The notes under the pieces were generated by a model that made no database searches, was not told the DNA's origin, and saw only the letters and a list, made by a program, of their open reading frames with translations. A DNA stretch of 35,245 nt. Source: Bacillus sp. SG-1 (lineage in GTDB: Bacteria; Bacillota; Bacilli; Bacillales; Bacillaceae_B). Positions 7,205 to 15,667 of this stretch are shown here, in pieces (position 1 is the first letter of the stretch; each line of letters opens with the position of its first letter). The translations under genes and the position numbers were made by a program. Location of the stretch: positions 1 to 35,245 of the forward strand of contig NZ_ABCF01000030.1 of NCBI RefSeq assembly GCF_000181495.1, read 5' to 3'.

Positions 7205-10132
7205 TTAACCTTCGCTCATCAAATAAGCTTGGGAATTTCTCATCCACTTTTCCATTTCGTCCGGAAAAACAGGCCGTGATATGAAATATCCTTGTCCCAA
7301 GTCACAATTCAAGTGACTAAGGAGTACCATTTGTTCACTGGTCTCGATCCCTTCGACCACTACCTGCATTCCCAATCCTTTTCCCATCATTGAAACAGCT
7401 TGGACAATGGCATAGTCGGGACTGCTTTCTTCGATGTTCTGCACAAAGGACTTATCAATTTTTAAAACATGCAGCGGAAGGTGTTTCAAGTATCCTAGCG
7501 AAGAATAGCCTGTTCCAAAATCATCAATGGCAATTTTCACTCCTAAAGCTGCCAGCTCTTCCATTCTGTCGATTGTATGGCCTGAATGCTGAATCATTAC
7601 GCTTTCAGTCAATTCAAGACATAAGCTCTCTGCCGACAACCCCGACGTTTTTAAAGCATGATTGATTTCATTTGTAAATGACGGTTGTTGAAATTGGTTG
7701 GCTGATACATTCACAGAAATATAAAAATCGGGAAATCCTTTTTCCTGCCATTCCTTTGCTTGCTTGCAAGCCTCTGTAAGCACCCAATTTCCGATTGACC
7801 CAATGAGTCCGGTCTCTTCTGCAAGCGGTATGAACTCCATTGGAGAAACCACTCCCAAATAAGGATGATTCCAACGCAGAAGTGCCTCAGCACCTATAAC
7901 TCTCTTATCGTTCAGCTCGACAATCGGCTGGTAGACGATATAAAGTTCTTCTCTTTCCAGGGCTTTACGGAGATAGCTTTCCATTTTGACCTTTTCCATG
8001 GCCATAATATTCATTTCATTGGTATAAAATACGATTTGGTCTCCGCCATTGGATTTTGCCCAATTGAGAGCCGTATCCGCATTTTTCAGTAAATCAGCAA
8101 GATCGGTTCCATGGTCCGGATAAACTCCGACACCTATACTCGCTTTAATGTAAAACTCCTGATTTCCTTGTATAATCGGCATCTGAATATTTTCAGCAAT
8201 CAATTCGGCCACTTGTTTTAGTTTCTCGTTTGTTACATTTTTGCTGATGAGTATGGTGAACTTATCGCTTCCGAACCGGCCAAGATAGGCACCTTTGGGC
8301 AGCGCATTCTTGATTCTTTCGGCCAGTTCAATCAGTATCTGGTCACCTGCTGAATGGCCCAACGTATCATTAATCAGTTTAAACCTGTCAATATCCAGAA
8401 AAAGTACGCCAATACGCCTCTTTTTCTTTTTAGCGCGACTAATGAATTCTTCCGCCAATTCCCTGAACTTTATCCGGTTCGGCAAACCAGTTTCAGCATC
8501 AAAGTAAGCTAGATACGTGATTTTCTCTTCTGTCTTTTTTTGTTCGGTTATATTTCTTCCGATTCCAAATAAACCTACACAATGTCCATCGACAGTAATC
8601 GGAATATTTTTAATGTGAAATAATTGAACCTCTCCTGATTTTGATGGGATCCATATCTCATAAAACTGTTCTTTGCCCGACAGTGTTCTATAAAAATGCC
8701 TTTTTATACGAGGTATATCTTCTTCAAAAATAAAAGAAATCGATAATTTGCCAATCAACTCTTCTTCTGAATAACCGAACGTTTTTAGGAATGTAGGATT
8801 GACTGAATTAAACCGTCCTTCCAAGTCTGTTGAATACACAAAATCTGTGTTGTTTTCAAACAAGGAACGATAGTATTCCTCAGAGATTTGGATATTCTCA
8901 CTTAATTTGCGAATGTCTGATGAAGATGCGTTGATCAACTGGGTCAGTGACACTCGTGTGTTGCCTTCTTGAGTAAGGGTATAGTTAAACTTTTCTCTAT
9001 CGACCGGCTGCAGTTGATTATTCTCTGAAATAGCCAAGTAAGTCAGGCAATGAGAATATAAATCTGGGACTCTCTCTCCTGTCAAAAGGATCTCGCCGTG
9101 TGAAAAGAAGCCGGATATGGAAGAAACCTCCCCCATCATCTCCATTTCTGCCTTCGCAAAATCTTTAATGAATTGCTTCCGGGCAGCACAGTTGAATACA
9201 AAAATTGATTCCACTGGCTTTTTTCTTAACCGATTTAATTCTTTTAAAGAACAGTCCACAATCGACTCTAGATCAGCAAACGCAAAACTCAGACTTTCTC
9301 CCTGCCTGATCGGTTTACTCATCTCAACAGAGCCATCCTCAAGGACCCTTAACGGAAACAGCGTGGAAGTGTAATTATTTCTTTTTATAAGGAAGGGGAA
9401 TTCCACCCCAGAATCTGGGAGTCCGGAAACAAAGCTATCTCCCAAATAGTGCCTTAATACCTTCAAGGGCTTTTGGTGATCGATTTTCTCTATGACTGCA
9501 CCTTTTGACTTCGTTACTGTTAAAGGTCTTCCAACTTCCTTCCACTGCTCATTAATGAACGTTTGTACATGCAAGTTTGAATTGTTCAGAGCTGCTGCGA
9601 CTATGCCACTCTCTGATTCACGATCTTCAGTCAGTACTATGGACGGTTTCTTGCCAGGAATATCTATTGATACCCCTCCCCCAACCGGAATTCCAGAAGT
9701 AACGGATTGAAAGCCTTCAAGAATGCCCTGAAGATCTAAGTCCAAATGACTGGCAAATAAGATGACTGCTTTCGTTTCCATGTTAACAAGTTCCTCTGAA
9801 AGCCGCTTACCTGTTTCAAATCCATCACAGGTGCTATCCAGCTCTATCAGCTGAGACACAACTTCCGTTTTATCCAAGATAGTGAAGGAAAGCACAGGTG
9901 CATCATCGCTAATTGCTCCACCGACCATCTGCCCCTCGGTGCTGCATCCGATGATGACTGCTCTCGGCAATACAGAAAGGACTTCCGCTCTTATGCGTTT
10001 TGCCTGTTCCATTGATGCTTCTCCAAGGAACATCTGCACCATAATGGTCGGGTACCGGTCAATGCTATTGCTGCTGATGTACCTCGTCATTTCCTCTTGA
10101 GAAGAATATTTAAAATTGTATGTTTTAGCCAC
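7205..10132 (-). CDS. FIST-PAS-GGDEF-EAL signalling protein, probable c-di-GMP phosphodiesterase
   Basis: 975 residues in four parts. FIST_N about 28-220 (IIGCSTEGQMVGG is the usual signature) and FIST_C about 221-375 form a small-ligand sensor. PAS is about 420-535, GGDEF about 536-700 and EAL about 715-960. The GGDEF core reads GSDKF (621-625), losing the second Gly and the catalytic Glu, so cyclase activity is unlikely. The EAL domain keeps EALLR (749-753), the Asn of NVSANQF, LELTES, DDFGTGYSSLGYLK and EGIET, so it should hydrolyse c-di-GMP. No transmembrane segment is seen, so it should be cytosolic. The start is GTG 10132 with a poor ribosome site (GGTGGTG). It sits where B. subtilis has wprA. 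Confidence 0.93.
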   Translation of the reverse strand: MAKTYNFKYSSQEEMTRYISSNSIDRYPTIMVQMFLGEASMEQAKRIRAEVLSVLPRAVIIGCSTEGQMVGGAISDDAPVLSFTILDKTEVVSQLIELDSTCDGFETGKRLSEELVNMETKAVILFASHLDLDLQGILEGFQSVTSGIPVGGGVSIDIPGKKPSIVLTEDRESESGIVAAALNNSNLHVQTFINEQWKEVGRPLTVTKSKGAVIEKIDHQKPLKVLRHYLGDSFVSGLPDSGVEFPFLIKRNNYTSTLFPLRVLEDGSVEMSKPIRQGESLSFAFADLESIVDCSLKELNRLRKKPVESIFVFNCAARKQFIKDFAKAEMEMMGEVSSISGFFSHGEILLTGERVPDLYSHCLTYLAISENNQLQPVDREKFNYTLTQEGNTRVSLTQLINASSSDIRKLSENIQISEEYYRSLFENNTDFVYSTDLEGRFNSVNPTFLKTFGYSEEELIGKLSISFIFEEDIPRIKRHFYRTLSGKEQFYEIWIPSKSGEVQLFHIKNIPITVDGHCVGLFGIGRNITEQKKTEEKITYLAYFDAETGLPNRIKFRELAEEFISRAKKKKRRIGVLFLDIDRFKLINDTLGHSAGDQILIELAERIKNALPKGAYLGRFGSDKFTILISKNVTNEKLKQVAELIAENIQMPIIQGNQEFYIKASIGVGVYPDHGTDLADLLKNADTALNWAKSNGGDQIVFYTNEMNIMAMEKVKMESYLRKALEREELYIVYQPIVELNDKRVIGAEALLRWNHPYLGVVSPMEFIPLAEETGLIGSIGNWVLTEACKQAKEWQEKGFPDFYISVNVSANQFQQPSFTNEINHALKTSGLSAESLCLELTESVMIQHSGHTIDRMEELAALGVKIAIDDFGTGYSSLGYLKHLPLHVLKIDKSFVQNIEESSPDYAIVQAVSMMGKGLGMQVVVEGIETSEQMVLLSHLNCDLGQGYFISRPVFPDEMEKWMRNSQAYLMSEG

Positions 10133-10512
10133 AGGTACACCACCATTCTTAACCCCAATTTATTTTCATGTAGTAGTTGTCAGTTTGTCTCTATATAAAA
10201 AATACCATAATTTTCAGAATTAATGTACAGAATTATTGACTTTTTTGGGGAATGATGTAGAAATTTGTAAATTTAATCACTTCTTAATGTTCGTGGGGAA
10301 TTTTTTAACTCTGTGGGGTGCAAAGAGTGACGCTTCGTCTTTTTTTATCACTATAGAACAAAAACATAGTAACATTTATCTGCTTGTCGGGGCTAAGCAG
10401 GGTGCTTCCAAGGGGCCGGGTTACGTCCCAGGGGGATGGAATTCGTGCGCTGAAGCAAGACGCGAAAAAAACAAACTTAACAGTTATCGATAGAGATGAA
10501 TTTATTTCCCAG
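10133..10512. other. 380-bp gene-free spacer with a GC-rich, structured-looking core
   Basis: No convincing gene. On the plus strand TTGACT (about 10224), 16-base spacer and TAGAAA could be a promoter. A GC-rich block (about 10380-10470) stands out from AT-rich flanks and can pair in several ways: TGCTT/AAGCA (10381-10399) and TTCCA/TGGAA (about 10407 with 10437), the latter enclosing GGGGCCGGG. A reading frame runs through it (10236-10493) but has no ribosome site. It could be a small RNA or a leader; unresolved. Confidence 0.35.
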
Positions 10513-10551
10513 ACAAAAATAAAAAAGACTGTCCATCAAAGAACAGTCTTC
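10513..10551 (-). terminator. Terminator of yisL
   Basis: On the minus strand, AAGACTGT / ACAGTCTT (arms 10525-10532 and 10543-10550) followed by TTTTATTTTT. Confidence 0.9.
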
Positions 10552-10559
10552 TTATGAAC

Positions 10560-10931
10560 TTAAACCAGGGACCATAAACCCAATGGAAGCCAGACTCCAA
10601 GATAAAGGGTTACGAGCAGGGCAATAATTAGTTGAGCCCAAAAAGCCACTGTGCCTTTACCTTTCTTAGTTCGTACCAAAATCATTTCAAACATAGCAAT
10701 CACCCATAGTCCGGCCAGCAATTTCAAGCCATATTGCATCGGGAAGACACCTTGGTGTTTCCAGAACAATAGTGCCCCGGTAAGGATGATTAATAGATAG
10801 AACAGTCTCAACGTCATATGAACAATTTTCATTGCTTTCTTCTTGCCGCTCTTATGTAGGTACAATGCTGCAAAGAACAAAATAATTCCAATCACCCAGG
10901 TTGTTATATGGGCATGTGTATTATCAAACAT
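10560..10931 (-). CDS. yisL: YisL family membrane protein (UPF0344)
   Basis: 123 residues with four hydrophobic spans. Starts MFDNTHAHITTWVIGIILFFAALYLH; RLFYLLIILTGALLFW and IAMFEMILVRTKKGK match what I know of YisL. The ATG at 10931 has a perfect AAGGAGG at 7 bases, so the longer open frame to 11018 is not used. The function is unknown. It is last in a minus-strand run DUF418 gene - yisK - yisL and is followed by a terminator. In B. subtilis yisK and yisL are also neighbours. Confidence 0.92.
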   Translation of the reverse strand: MFDNTHAHITTWVIGIILFFAALYLHKSGKKKAMKIVHMTLRLFYLLIILTGALLFWKHQGVFPMQYGLKLLAGLWVIAMFEMILVRTKKGKGTVAFWAQLIIALLVTLYLGVWLPLGLWSLV

Positions 10932-11031
10932 GTCAAATCCTCCTTGAACATTACTTAACATCTTCATTATCTTACCATACTCGTCTTCACCAACACGAGT
11001 TATTGAAGGCTCCGACATAAAATTGTAACTT

Positions 11032-11937
11032 CTATTGAATTGTATTGATCAGTGTACCGATTTTTTCAATGGAAATTTCAATTCTGTCACCAGATTTCAA
11101 AAATCTTGGGGGGTGAAATCCTTTCCCTACACCTGCTGGGGTTCCTGTCGCTATTATATCCCCAGGCTCAAGCGTCATTCCTGCAGATAACTCAGCAATA
11201 ATTTTACCTATTGGAAAGATCATATCGCTCACAGATGCATCCTGACGAACTTCTCCGTTGACCACTGTTTTAATTGACAGTGATTCAGGGGCTGGGATTT
11301 CATCGGCGGTTACAATATATGGACCCATCGGACAAGTCGTATCAAGACTTTTTCCAAGGAAGAACTGTTTATGCTTCTTCTGAAGGTCCCTTGCCGTGAT
11401 GTCATTCAAAATGGTGTACCCGAAAATATAATCCCGGGCTTCGTCCTCTTGAATATTGATTCCTTTTCTGCCAATGATGACAGCAAGTTCACCTTCGTAA
11501 TCAAGCTGTGAAGTTAAGGCAGAGTGGGAGTAAACCACCCCTGATGATCCCGTTACTGAAGTAGGGGCCTTTGTGAAAATCATGATATGCTCGGGAATAT
11601 CTGCCTCGCTGCCCATCTCAATCGCGTGTTCACGATAGTTCTTTCCTACACACATAATATTCTTTTCGGGTTTCGTTATCGGAGAGAGCAGAGTGACATC
11701 CTTCCAGTCATATAAAAATTCCGAAGAGTCCTCGAGCGAACTGCCGAATTGCTTCAGATCTTCAAGCCTTTGGAAGGCTCCCTGTTCACCTTGGATTACT
11801 TGAAGCAAAGAACCCGGAAGCTGACTTTTTCCGTCATACTCTTTTTCAAGCTCAGTCAAATTCCAAATGGTCTTTCCACTTTCTTTTACCACACCATATT
11901 TTTCTTCTTCATTTACTTTAAAAGATAGAAGTTTCAT
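11032..11937 (-). CDS. yisK: Fumarylacetoacetate hydrolase-family protein YisK
   Basis: Cytosolic metal-dependent enzyme of the FAH superfamily, 301 residues. B. subtilis YisK is reported to decarboxylate oxaloacetate and to affect cell shape. Visible core motifs: CVGKNYREHAIEMG, the metal-binding glutamates in QLDYEGELAVIIG, ILNDITARDLQKKHKQFFLGKSLDTTCPMGPYI, and the C-terminal GDIIATGTPAGVG. The N-terminal 90 residues form the smaller domain usual in this family. The start ATG at 11937 has AGGGTGAG close upstream. It lies 31 bases after the DUF418 gene and 100 bases before yisL, so one transcript is likely. Confidence 0.92.
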   Translation of the reverse strand: MKLLSFKVNEEEKYGVVKESGKTIWNLTELEKEYDGKSQLPGSLLQVIQGEQGAFQRLEDLKQFGSSLEDSSEFLYDWKDVTLLSPITKPEKNIMCVGKNYREHAIEMGSEADIPEHIMIFTKAPTSVTGSSGVVYSHSALTSQLDYEGELAVIIGRKGINIQEDEARDYIFGYTILNDITARDLQKKHKQFFLGKSLDTTCPMGPYIVTADEIPAPESLSIKTVVNGEVRQDASVSDMIFPIGKIIAELSAGMTLEPGDIIATGTPAGVGKGFHPPRFLKSGDRIEISIEKIGTLINTIQ

Positions 11938-11968
11938 GACTCACCCTGCCTCTATTATTTTATTGAGA

Positions 11969-13153
11969 TCATTCTTCTGCTGATTTGTTCCTAACCTTTC
12001 TATAGGTAAGGATTCTCCATAATTTCTCCATCGGTCCATGGCGGAACTTTGCCAGCCATATTTCAGACACGATTACTTGTATGAAGAAAATTCCGGCTGC
12101 CAGCCAAGTTCCGGTCGCCAATGTGACTTCTCCATATAAGCCTAATCCATAATTATAGAATATAAGTGTTCCAATAATTGATTGCGCCAAATAGTTTGTC
12201 AGTGACATTCTGCCCGCAGCCGCCAATGGCTTAAGGACCACCGAAATTTTTCGGTTAATCAATAATAATGCCAATAGAATCGCATAAGATACTGATAAGA
12301 ATGGAGCTCCCAGCATATCTTGTATATAAGAATAGGCAACATTCGCTTCCACTGTGAACGGGAGCGATTTCAGCGATAATCCCACAATCGATAGAATGAC
12401 CAACAGTGTAATCCAAAACTTTTTGTTATCAGGGATTCGTTCAAGGATATGCAATTTTCCCGCACCTGCTCCAATCATCAGCATCGGAAAAATCGAAAGC
12501 AATACAAACATCATATTTTCCGGGCCGTTCACATTATACCAATCTTCAAATCTCTGAAAAAATATCTCTTTAAAACCGCCATTGCCATAAGCCTCAATCG
12601 AGTTGGTAATATTGGTCAAATCAGAATAAAAAGATACGCCTGTCTGGTCTGTCAAGCTCACCAGGAACATTAAAATGCTGAAAAACATCTGCGGAAGCAG
12701 AAATAACAAAGAACCTGCCCAAAGGAGGGCTTTGCCGGACATCTTCATAAAGAAGAGCAATAGGAGCCCGAATAACGCATAGTTAATCAGTATATCTCCC
12801 GACCAAATGAGAAAAGCATGCACACTCCCGATGAACAGCAGTACAACAAGACGCCTGATGGCAAGAGGATAGAAATTTGTACCTCTTTGTAACGACCTCA
12901 TCTGTTGAACCGCCAGGCCATACCCAAAAAGCATGGCAAACAGCGGATAGAAGCTTGCTTGAACCAAAATATCTATCCAGGGAAATACCTGTTGATCTCC
13001 AGGAGCTTTCCACCAGGTATACTGATCAATATACAAAAAAGGTGAATGAAAAGAAATCATATTAATAATGAATATTCCCAATAAAGAAAAGCCCCTTATC
13101 ACATCCAGTGAAAGGATTCTTTCTTTTTTAGAAACCGGTTGAATTACCTGCAT
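11969..13153 (-). CDS. DUF418 (YeiB-like) polytopic membrane protein
   Basis: 394 residues with about ten hydrophobic spans. The start RILSLDVIRGFSLLGIFIINMISF is the hallmark N-terminus of the YeiB/YxaH/YrkO group, and the C-terminal third holds the DUF418 region (AAAGRMSLTNYLAQSIIGTLIFYNYGLGLYG). ATG 13153 is preceded by GAAGGAGA. The group is related to acyltransferase-3-like membrane proteins; the substrate is unknown. It leads the minus-strand run into yisK and yisL and is divergent from gerP. Confidence 0.88.
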   Translation of the reverse strand: MQVIQPVSKKERILSLDVIRGFSLLGIFIINMISFHSPFLYIDQYTWWKAPGDQQVFPWIDILVQASFYPLFAMLFGYGLAVQQMRSLQRGTNFYPLAIRRLVVLLFIGSVHAFLIWSGDILINYALFGLLLLFFMKMSGKALLWAGSLLFLLPQMFFSILMFLVSLTDQTGVSFYSDLTNITNSIEAYGNGGFKEIFFQRFEDWYNVNGPENMMFVLLSIFPMLMIGAGAGKLHILERIPDNKKFWITLLVILSIVGLSLKSLPFTVEANVAYSYIQDMLGAPFLSVSYAILLALLLINRKISVVLKPLAAAGRMSLTNYLAQSIIGTLIFYNYGLGLYGEVTLATGTWLAAGIFFIQVIVSEIWLAKFRHGPMEKLWRILTYRKVRNKSAEE

Positions 13154-13207
13154 AAATCCCGTCTCCTTCTCTAACTTTTCTATTCCCTATTGTAACTTGT
13201 TTTCGCC

Positions 13208-13219
13208 CATTAGGCGATT
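13208..13219 (+). promoter_or_regulatory. Possible GerE site upstream of gerP
   Basis: CATTAGGCGATT matches the GerE consensus RWWTRGGYNNYY except the first base. It is centred about 43 bases before the predicted sigma-K start. In B. subtilis gerP is known as a sigma-K operon affected by GerE. Confidence 0.35.
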
Positions 13220-13222
13220 ATC

Positions 13223-13249
13223 ACATCCACCATGCTCTGTCATAAGATA
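13223..13249 (+). promoter_or_regulatory. Sigma-K-type promoter of gerPA-PF
   Basis: CATAAGATA (13241-13249) is an exact fit to the sigma-K -10 pattern CATANNNTA, with ACA 15 bases upstream (13223-13225). Transcription would begin about 30 bases before gerPA. This agrees with late mother-cell expression known for gerP. Confidence 0.65.
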
Positions 13250-13283
13250 CAGTATCTAATTCAGGAGAAAAGGTGTGAACAGT

Positions 13284-13505
13284 ATGCCGGCTTTTGTAGG
13301 AGCTGTTCAAGTGATCAGTGTTGGTTCGAGCGGTGTTGTTCATATAGGGGATACATTTCAAATCCGGCCGGTTTCGACCGCTAAGACTTTCGCGGGAGCA
13401 GGTTCGTTCGTGACCGGAGATGGAATTTCCGTTTATAACGAAAGCTCTGTCACCTATACAATCGATGATGATACGCTTGACCAAGGAAACTATTTTAACT
13501 TGTGA
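13284..13505 (+). CDS. gerPA: Spore germination protein GerPA
   Basis: 73-residue coat-associated protein of the gerP operon. Loss of gerP slows germination because germinants reach inner receptors poorly. It has the GerPA/PF family pattern MPAFVGAVQVISVGSSGVVHIGDTFQI...KTFAGAGSFVTGDG. I chose ATG 13284 since the family starts MPA and AAAAGG lies about 10 bases upstream; a GTG at 13275 is in frame. First gene behind the sigma-K-like promoter; its stop overlaps the frame of gerPB. Confidence 0.93.
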   Translation: MPAFVGAVQVISVGSSGVVHIGDTFQIRPVSTAKTFAGAGSFVTGDGISVYNESSVTYTIDDDTLDQGNYFNL

Positions 13506-13516
13506 GTGTGATAAGG

Positions 13517-13735
13517 ATGAAACTTTATGTTCAGCAGTCCATTCATATCCAAATGATCAAAATCGGCGGTATGTCTAATTCCTCTGTATTCCAGATCGGG
13601 ACATCGGGACAAATCCTGCCTGCTTCATATTTATATAACACCGGGGGATTCGTAGAACCTGCACCAGAGCCTGTGAAAAACGGACCGCCGGAAACTGCCA
13701 ATGAGGTGGTGGTACCACTCTCAGCACCTAGTTAA
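13517..13735 (+). CDS. gerPB: Spore germination protein GerPB
   Basis: 72 residues. MKLYVQQSIHIQMIKIGGMSNSSVFQIGTSGQI with ASYLYNTGGFVEPAPEP is the GerPB pattern. The family starts M-x-x-Y, which points to ATG 13517, but the AAGG before it is too close. A GTG at 13502 in the same frame overlaps the gerPA stop as GTGA, so coupled initiation there (five extra residues) is possible. A structural coat protein, by family; it lies between gerPA and gerPC in the usual order. Confidence 0.88.
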   Translation: MKLYVQQSIHIQMIKIGGMSNSSVFQIGTSGQILPASYLYNTGGFVEPAPEPVKNGPPETANEVVVPLSAPS

Positions 13736-13758
13736 ATTCCGGGAAAGAGGTGACAACA

Positions 13759-14397
13759 TTGCAGCAGTATTATACTCTTCAACAGATTTATCAATATATC
13801 GCCGAGCAAAACCAAAGAATACAAAACCTTGAGAAAGTCATCCAGGAGCTGCAGCAAGAAGTCTCTTCTCTCAAAGAGAAACCTTCCATCAACGTGGAAA
13901 AGATTGAATATAAGTTCGACCAGTTGAAAGTTGAAACCCTCGAAGGGACCCTTAATATTGGTTTAAACCCAAGTGATTTGGAAAAAATAGAGGATCTTGC
14001 TGTCGATGCGAATCCGCCAACTCCCGTTCCTCCTGTTAAGCAAATTGATATGGAAGGCATAGAAAAGACCTTGATGCCGCAAGTGAACGAATATATCGAG
14101 AAAGAAGTTCCGGGAATCATCAGTGATAATGAGCTCCAATTGGGGATTTCACTTGACGAGTCTTATCACGCCCTCATCAAAGAGGATATAAAAAAGCAAA
14201 TACCTCAAAGAATCCAGTTTTACGTCCAATCGATGCCGAGACATCAAGGGGCACAGCCGGATGATACTTCCTGGGAAGATAAAATCGTGGCGAAAGTCAA
14301 ATCCGATATTAATAATGCCATTTATTCATTCATGGCAAACCTTCCGGAAAACTTGAAAGGGGCTGGAAACAATGAATCTGCACGTGATCAATCGTGA
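13759..14397 (+). CDS. gerPC: Spore germination protein GerPC
   Basis: The largest GerP protein, 212 residues. It has an N-terminal coiled coil (YQYIAEQNQRIQNLEKVIQELQQEVSSLKEK) followed by VEKIEYKFDQLKVETLEGTLNIGLNP, the typical core, and a C-terminal helical part. I prefer TTG 13759 (MQQYYTLQQIY): AAAGAGGTGA sits about 6 bases upstream, and the alternative GTG at 13750 lies inside that ribosome site. Its last 26 bases overlap gerPD. Confidence 0.9.
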   Translation: MQQYYTLQQIYQYIAEQNQRIQNLEKVIQELQQEVSSLKEKPSINVEKIEYKFDQLKVETLEGTLNIGLNPSDLEKIEDLAVDANPPTPVPPVKQIDMEGIEKTLMPQVNEYIEKEVPGIISDNELQLGISLDESYHALIKEDIKKQIPQRIQFYVQSMPRHQGAQPDDTSWEDKIVAKVKSDINNAIYSFMANLPENLKGAGNNESARDQS

Positions 14398-14551
14398 GTT
14401 ATGTGTCAATTCCGTCAATATTGATGCAGTGGCCAGTTCATCCTTATTCCTTGTAGGCGATGCAAATACCATTCAGCTTGCCTCTACATTCGACACACCC
14501 GCAGAGTCACTGATCATTGGTCCGTTTGTGCCGCTTACTCCAAAAGGATGA
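14372..14551 (+). CDS. gerPD: Spore germination protein GerPD
   Basis: 59 residues. MNLHVINRELCVNSVNIDAV...SSLFLVGDANTIQLASTFDTPAESLIIGPFVPLTP is the GerPD pattern. ATG 14372 lies inside the end of gerPC in another frame (26-base overlap), with GAAAGGGG about a dozen bases upstream, so it is probably translationally coupled. The stop is at 14549-14551, six bases before gerPE. Confidence 0.9.
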   Translation: MNLHVINRELCVNSVNIDAVASSSLFLVGDANTIQLASTFDTPAESLIIGPFVPLTPKG

Positions 14552-14557
14552 TGATGA

Positions 14558-14932
14558 ATGAACAACAGGTATTCAATTGTTAATAGTATCAAACTAAGGA
14601 CGCTGTCTTTCAGCTCCGTATTGGAAATAGGTGATTCCACCGAAATAACCTCTTTTCAAAAAGCCTTCGCCGTCCAGCGTGAGAAGGAAATCTTTTTTAC
14701 AAGCGAAGGTGATTTCAATCAATATCCTATTTATAGTGAACCAATCCCGGTTCCGAGGTCTGCTTCAACCGTGCAGTTCTTGAAAATGGATGAGAGGCCA
14801 ATAGTCGTCAACAATATCGATATCATCGGGTCTTCATTTTCATCCGTGATTCATATCGGCCAAACATGCGATGTCTACATGGAGTCCCGGGTAAAGAATG
14901 TCAGGCAGCTGAAGCCGCGGAATGAAGAATGA
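14558..14932 (+). CDS. gerPE: Spore germination protein GerPE
   Basis: 124 residues. Two related beta-type segments are visible, VNSIKLRTLSFSSVLEIGDS and VNNIDIIGSSFSSVIHIGQT, each resembling the short GerP proteins, joined by a variable linker; this is the GerPE arrangement. ATG 14558 has AAAAGGA about 9 bases upstream. Fifth gene of the operon. Confidence 0.9.
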   Translation: MNNRYSIVNSIKLRTLSFSSVLEIGDSTEITSFQKAFAVQREKEIFFTSEGDFNQYPIYSEPIPVPRSASTVQFLKMDERPIVVNNIDIIGSSFSSVIHIGQTCDVYMESRVKNVRQLKPRNEE

Positions 14933-14997
14933 ACCATTAGCCCGAAGTTTTCATAAAGTAACACTATAAATCAATTTGACACAAAGGATGTTTTAAT

Positions 14998-15216
14998 ATG
15001 CCGGCTATCATAGGTCCTGTCCAGATTCTGAGTGTAGGCGGAGGGAATGTCCAATTCGGGGACGCCGGGATTATTTCTCCAAAATCCAGCCAAAAAACGA
15101 CGGCAGGTTCCGGCGGCTTCAATACGGGTCCTTTCCAGCTTACGTATAACGTGTTCAGTGCGAATACAACGTTCGATTGCAATGTAATTGACCAGCCTAT
15201 CGCAGGCAATAATTAA
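14998..15216 (+). CDS. gerPF: Spore germination protein GerPF
   Basis: 72 residues, paralogue of GerPA. MPAIIGPVQILSVGGGNVQFGDAGIISPKSSQKTTAGSGGFNTG is the family pattern. ATG 14998 has AAAGGATG at 7 bases. It closes the operon; its stop codon lies at the foot of a strong hairpin shared with the convergent hlpB. Confidence 0.93.
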   Translation: MPAIIGPVQILSVGGGNVQFGDAGIISPKSSQKTTAGSGGFNTGPFQLTYNVFSANTTFDCNVIDQPIAGNN

Positions 15217-15250
15217 GGGAAGGCCGATGCATGATCATCGCCTTCCCTTT
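15215..15250. terminator. Bidirectional terminator between gerPF and hlpB
   Basis: Stem AAGGGAAGG / CCTTCCCTT, with a bulged C and a further CGATG/CATCG, six-base loop. The stem includes the end of the gerPF stop codon and the last codons of hlpB. Only a short T run follows on the plus strand. Confidence 0.75.
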
Positions 15251-15543
15251 CGCTTTCGCTCATTTGATTTTTTGGATTTGACCAGTTTTCCAGACGGCTG
15301 TTTTCGTATCCATTTAATGAATTTGGCGATCTTTTCATCCTTCTTGAGATTCTCGATTGTCGACAGCCTTGCTGCCAGCTCTTCGTTCGTATAAAGGGAA
15401 TGAATTTGTTTATGGCATGCTTTGCACAACTGGGCAGTCGGCAGGAATGTCCCTCCTTCTTCTTTCGGCGTCAGGTGATGTCTGGTTGTCTCGACTTCTT
15501 CACGCAAGCACAATTCACAGGTTCCAATAGAGTTCTTTCCCAA
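15235..15543 (-). CDS. hlpB: HNH-type nuclease-like protein HlpB (YisB)
   Basis: 102 residues, basic. Two CxxC pairs (CELC and CKAC) frame HHLTPKEEGG, and CHKQIH completes an HNH zinc/metal-finger fold. The C-terminus ends KSNERKRKGRR. The start is TTG 15543: AGGAGGTGA is ideally placed before it, while the open frame up to 15621 has no ribosome site. B. subtilis hlpB lies between sbcC and gerPF; here it keeps the gerPF side, but sbcDC is absent on the other. Possible DNA nuclease or DNA-binding role with AddAB; not proven. Confidence 0.9.
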   Translation of the reverse strand: MGKNSIGTCELCLREEVETTRHHLTPKEEGGTFLPTAQLCKACHKQIHSLYTNEELAARLSTIENLKKDEKIAKFIKWIRKQPSGKLVKSKKSNERKRKGRR

Positions 15544-15667
15544 GCCGGTCACCTCCTGCTTTTTTCGTATCGAAACAGTCAGATTGATAATTAACTGTTT
15601 AAGTGCAGCTCTAGTTCTCATGCTGGTGGTGGAACTTTTGAGCTAGCCGGGTATTTTCTTCTTTTAT

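Noticed and set aside
10236..10493. 85-residue plus-strand frame in the spacer
   Set aside because: No ribosome site; composition changes abruptly within it, as expected of non-coding sequence.
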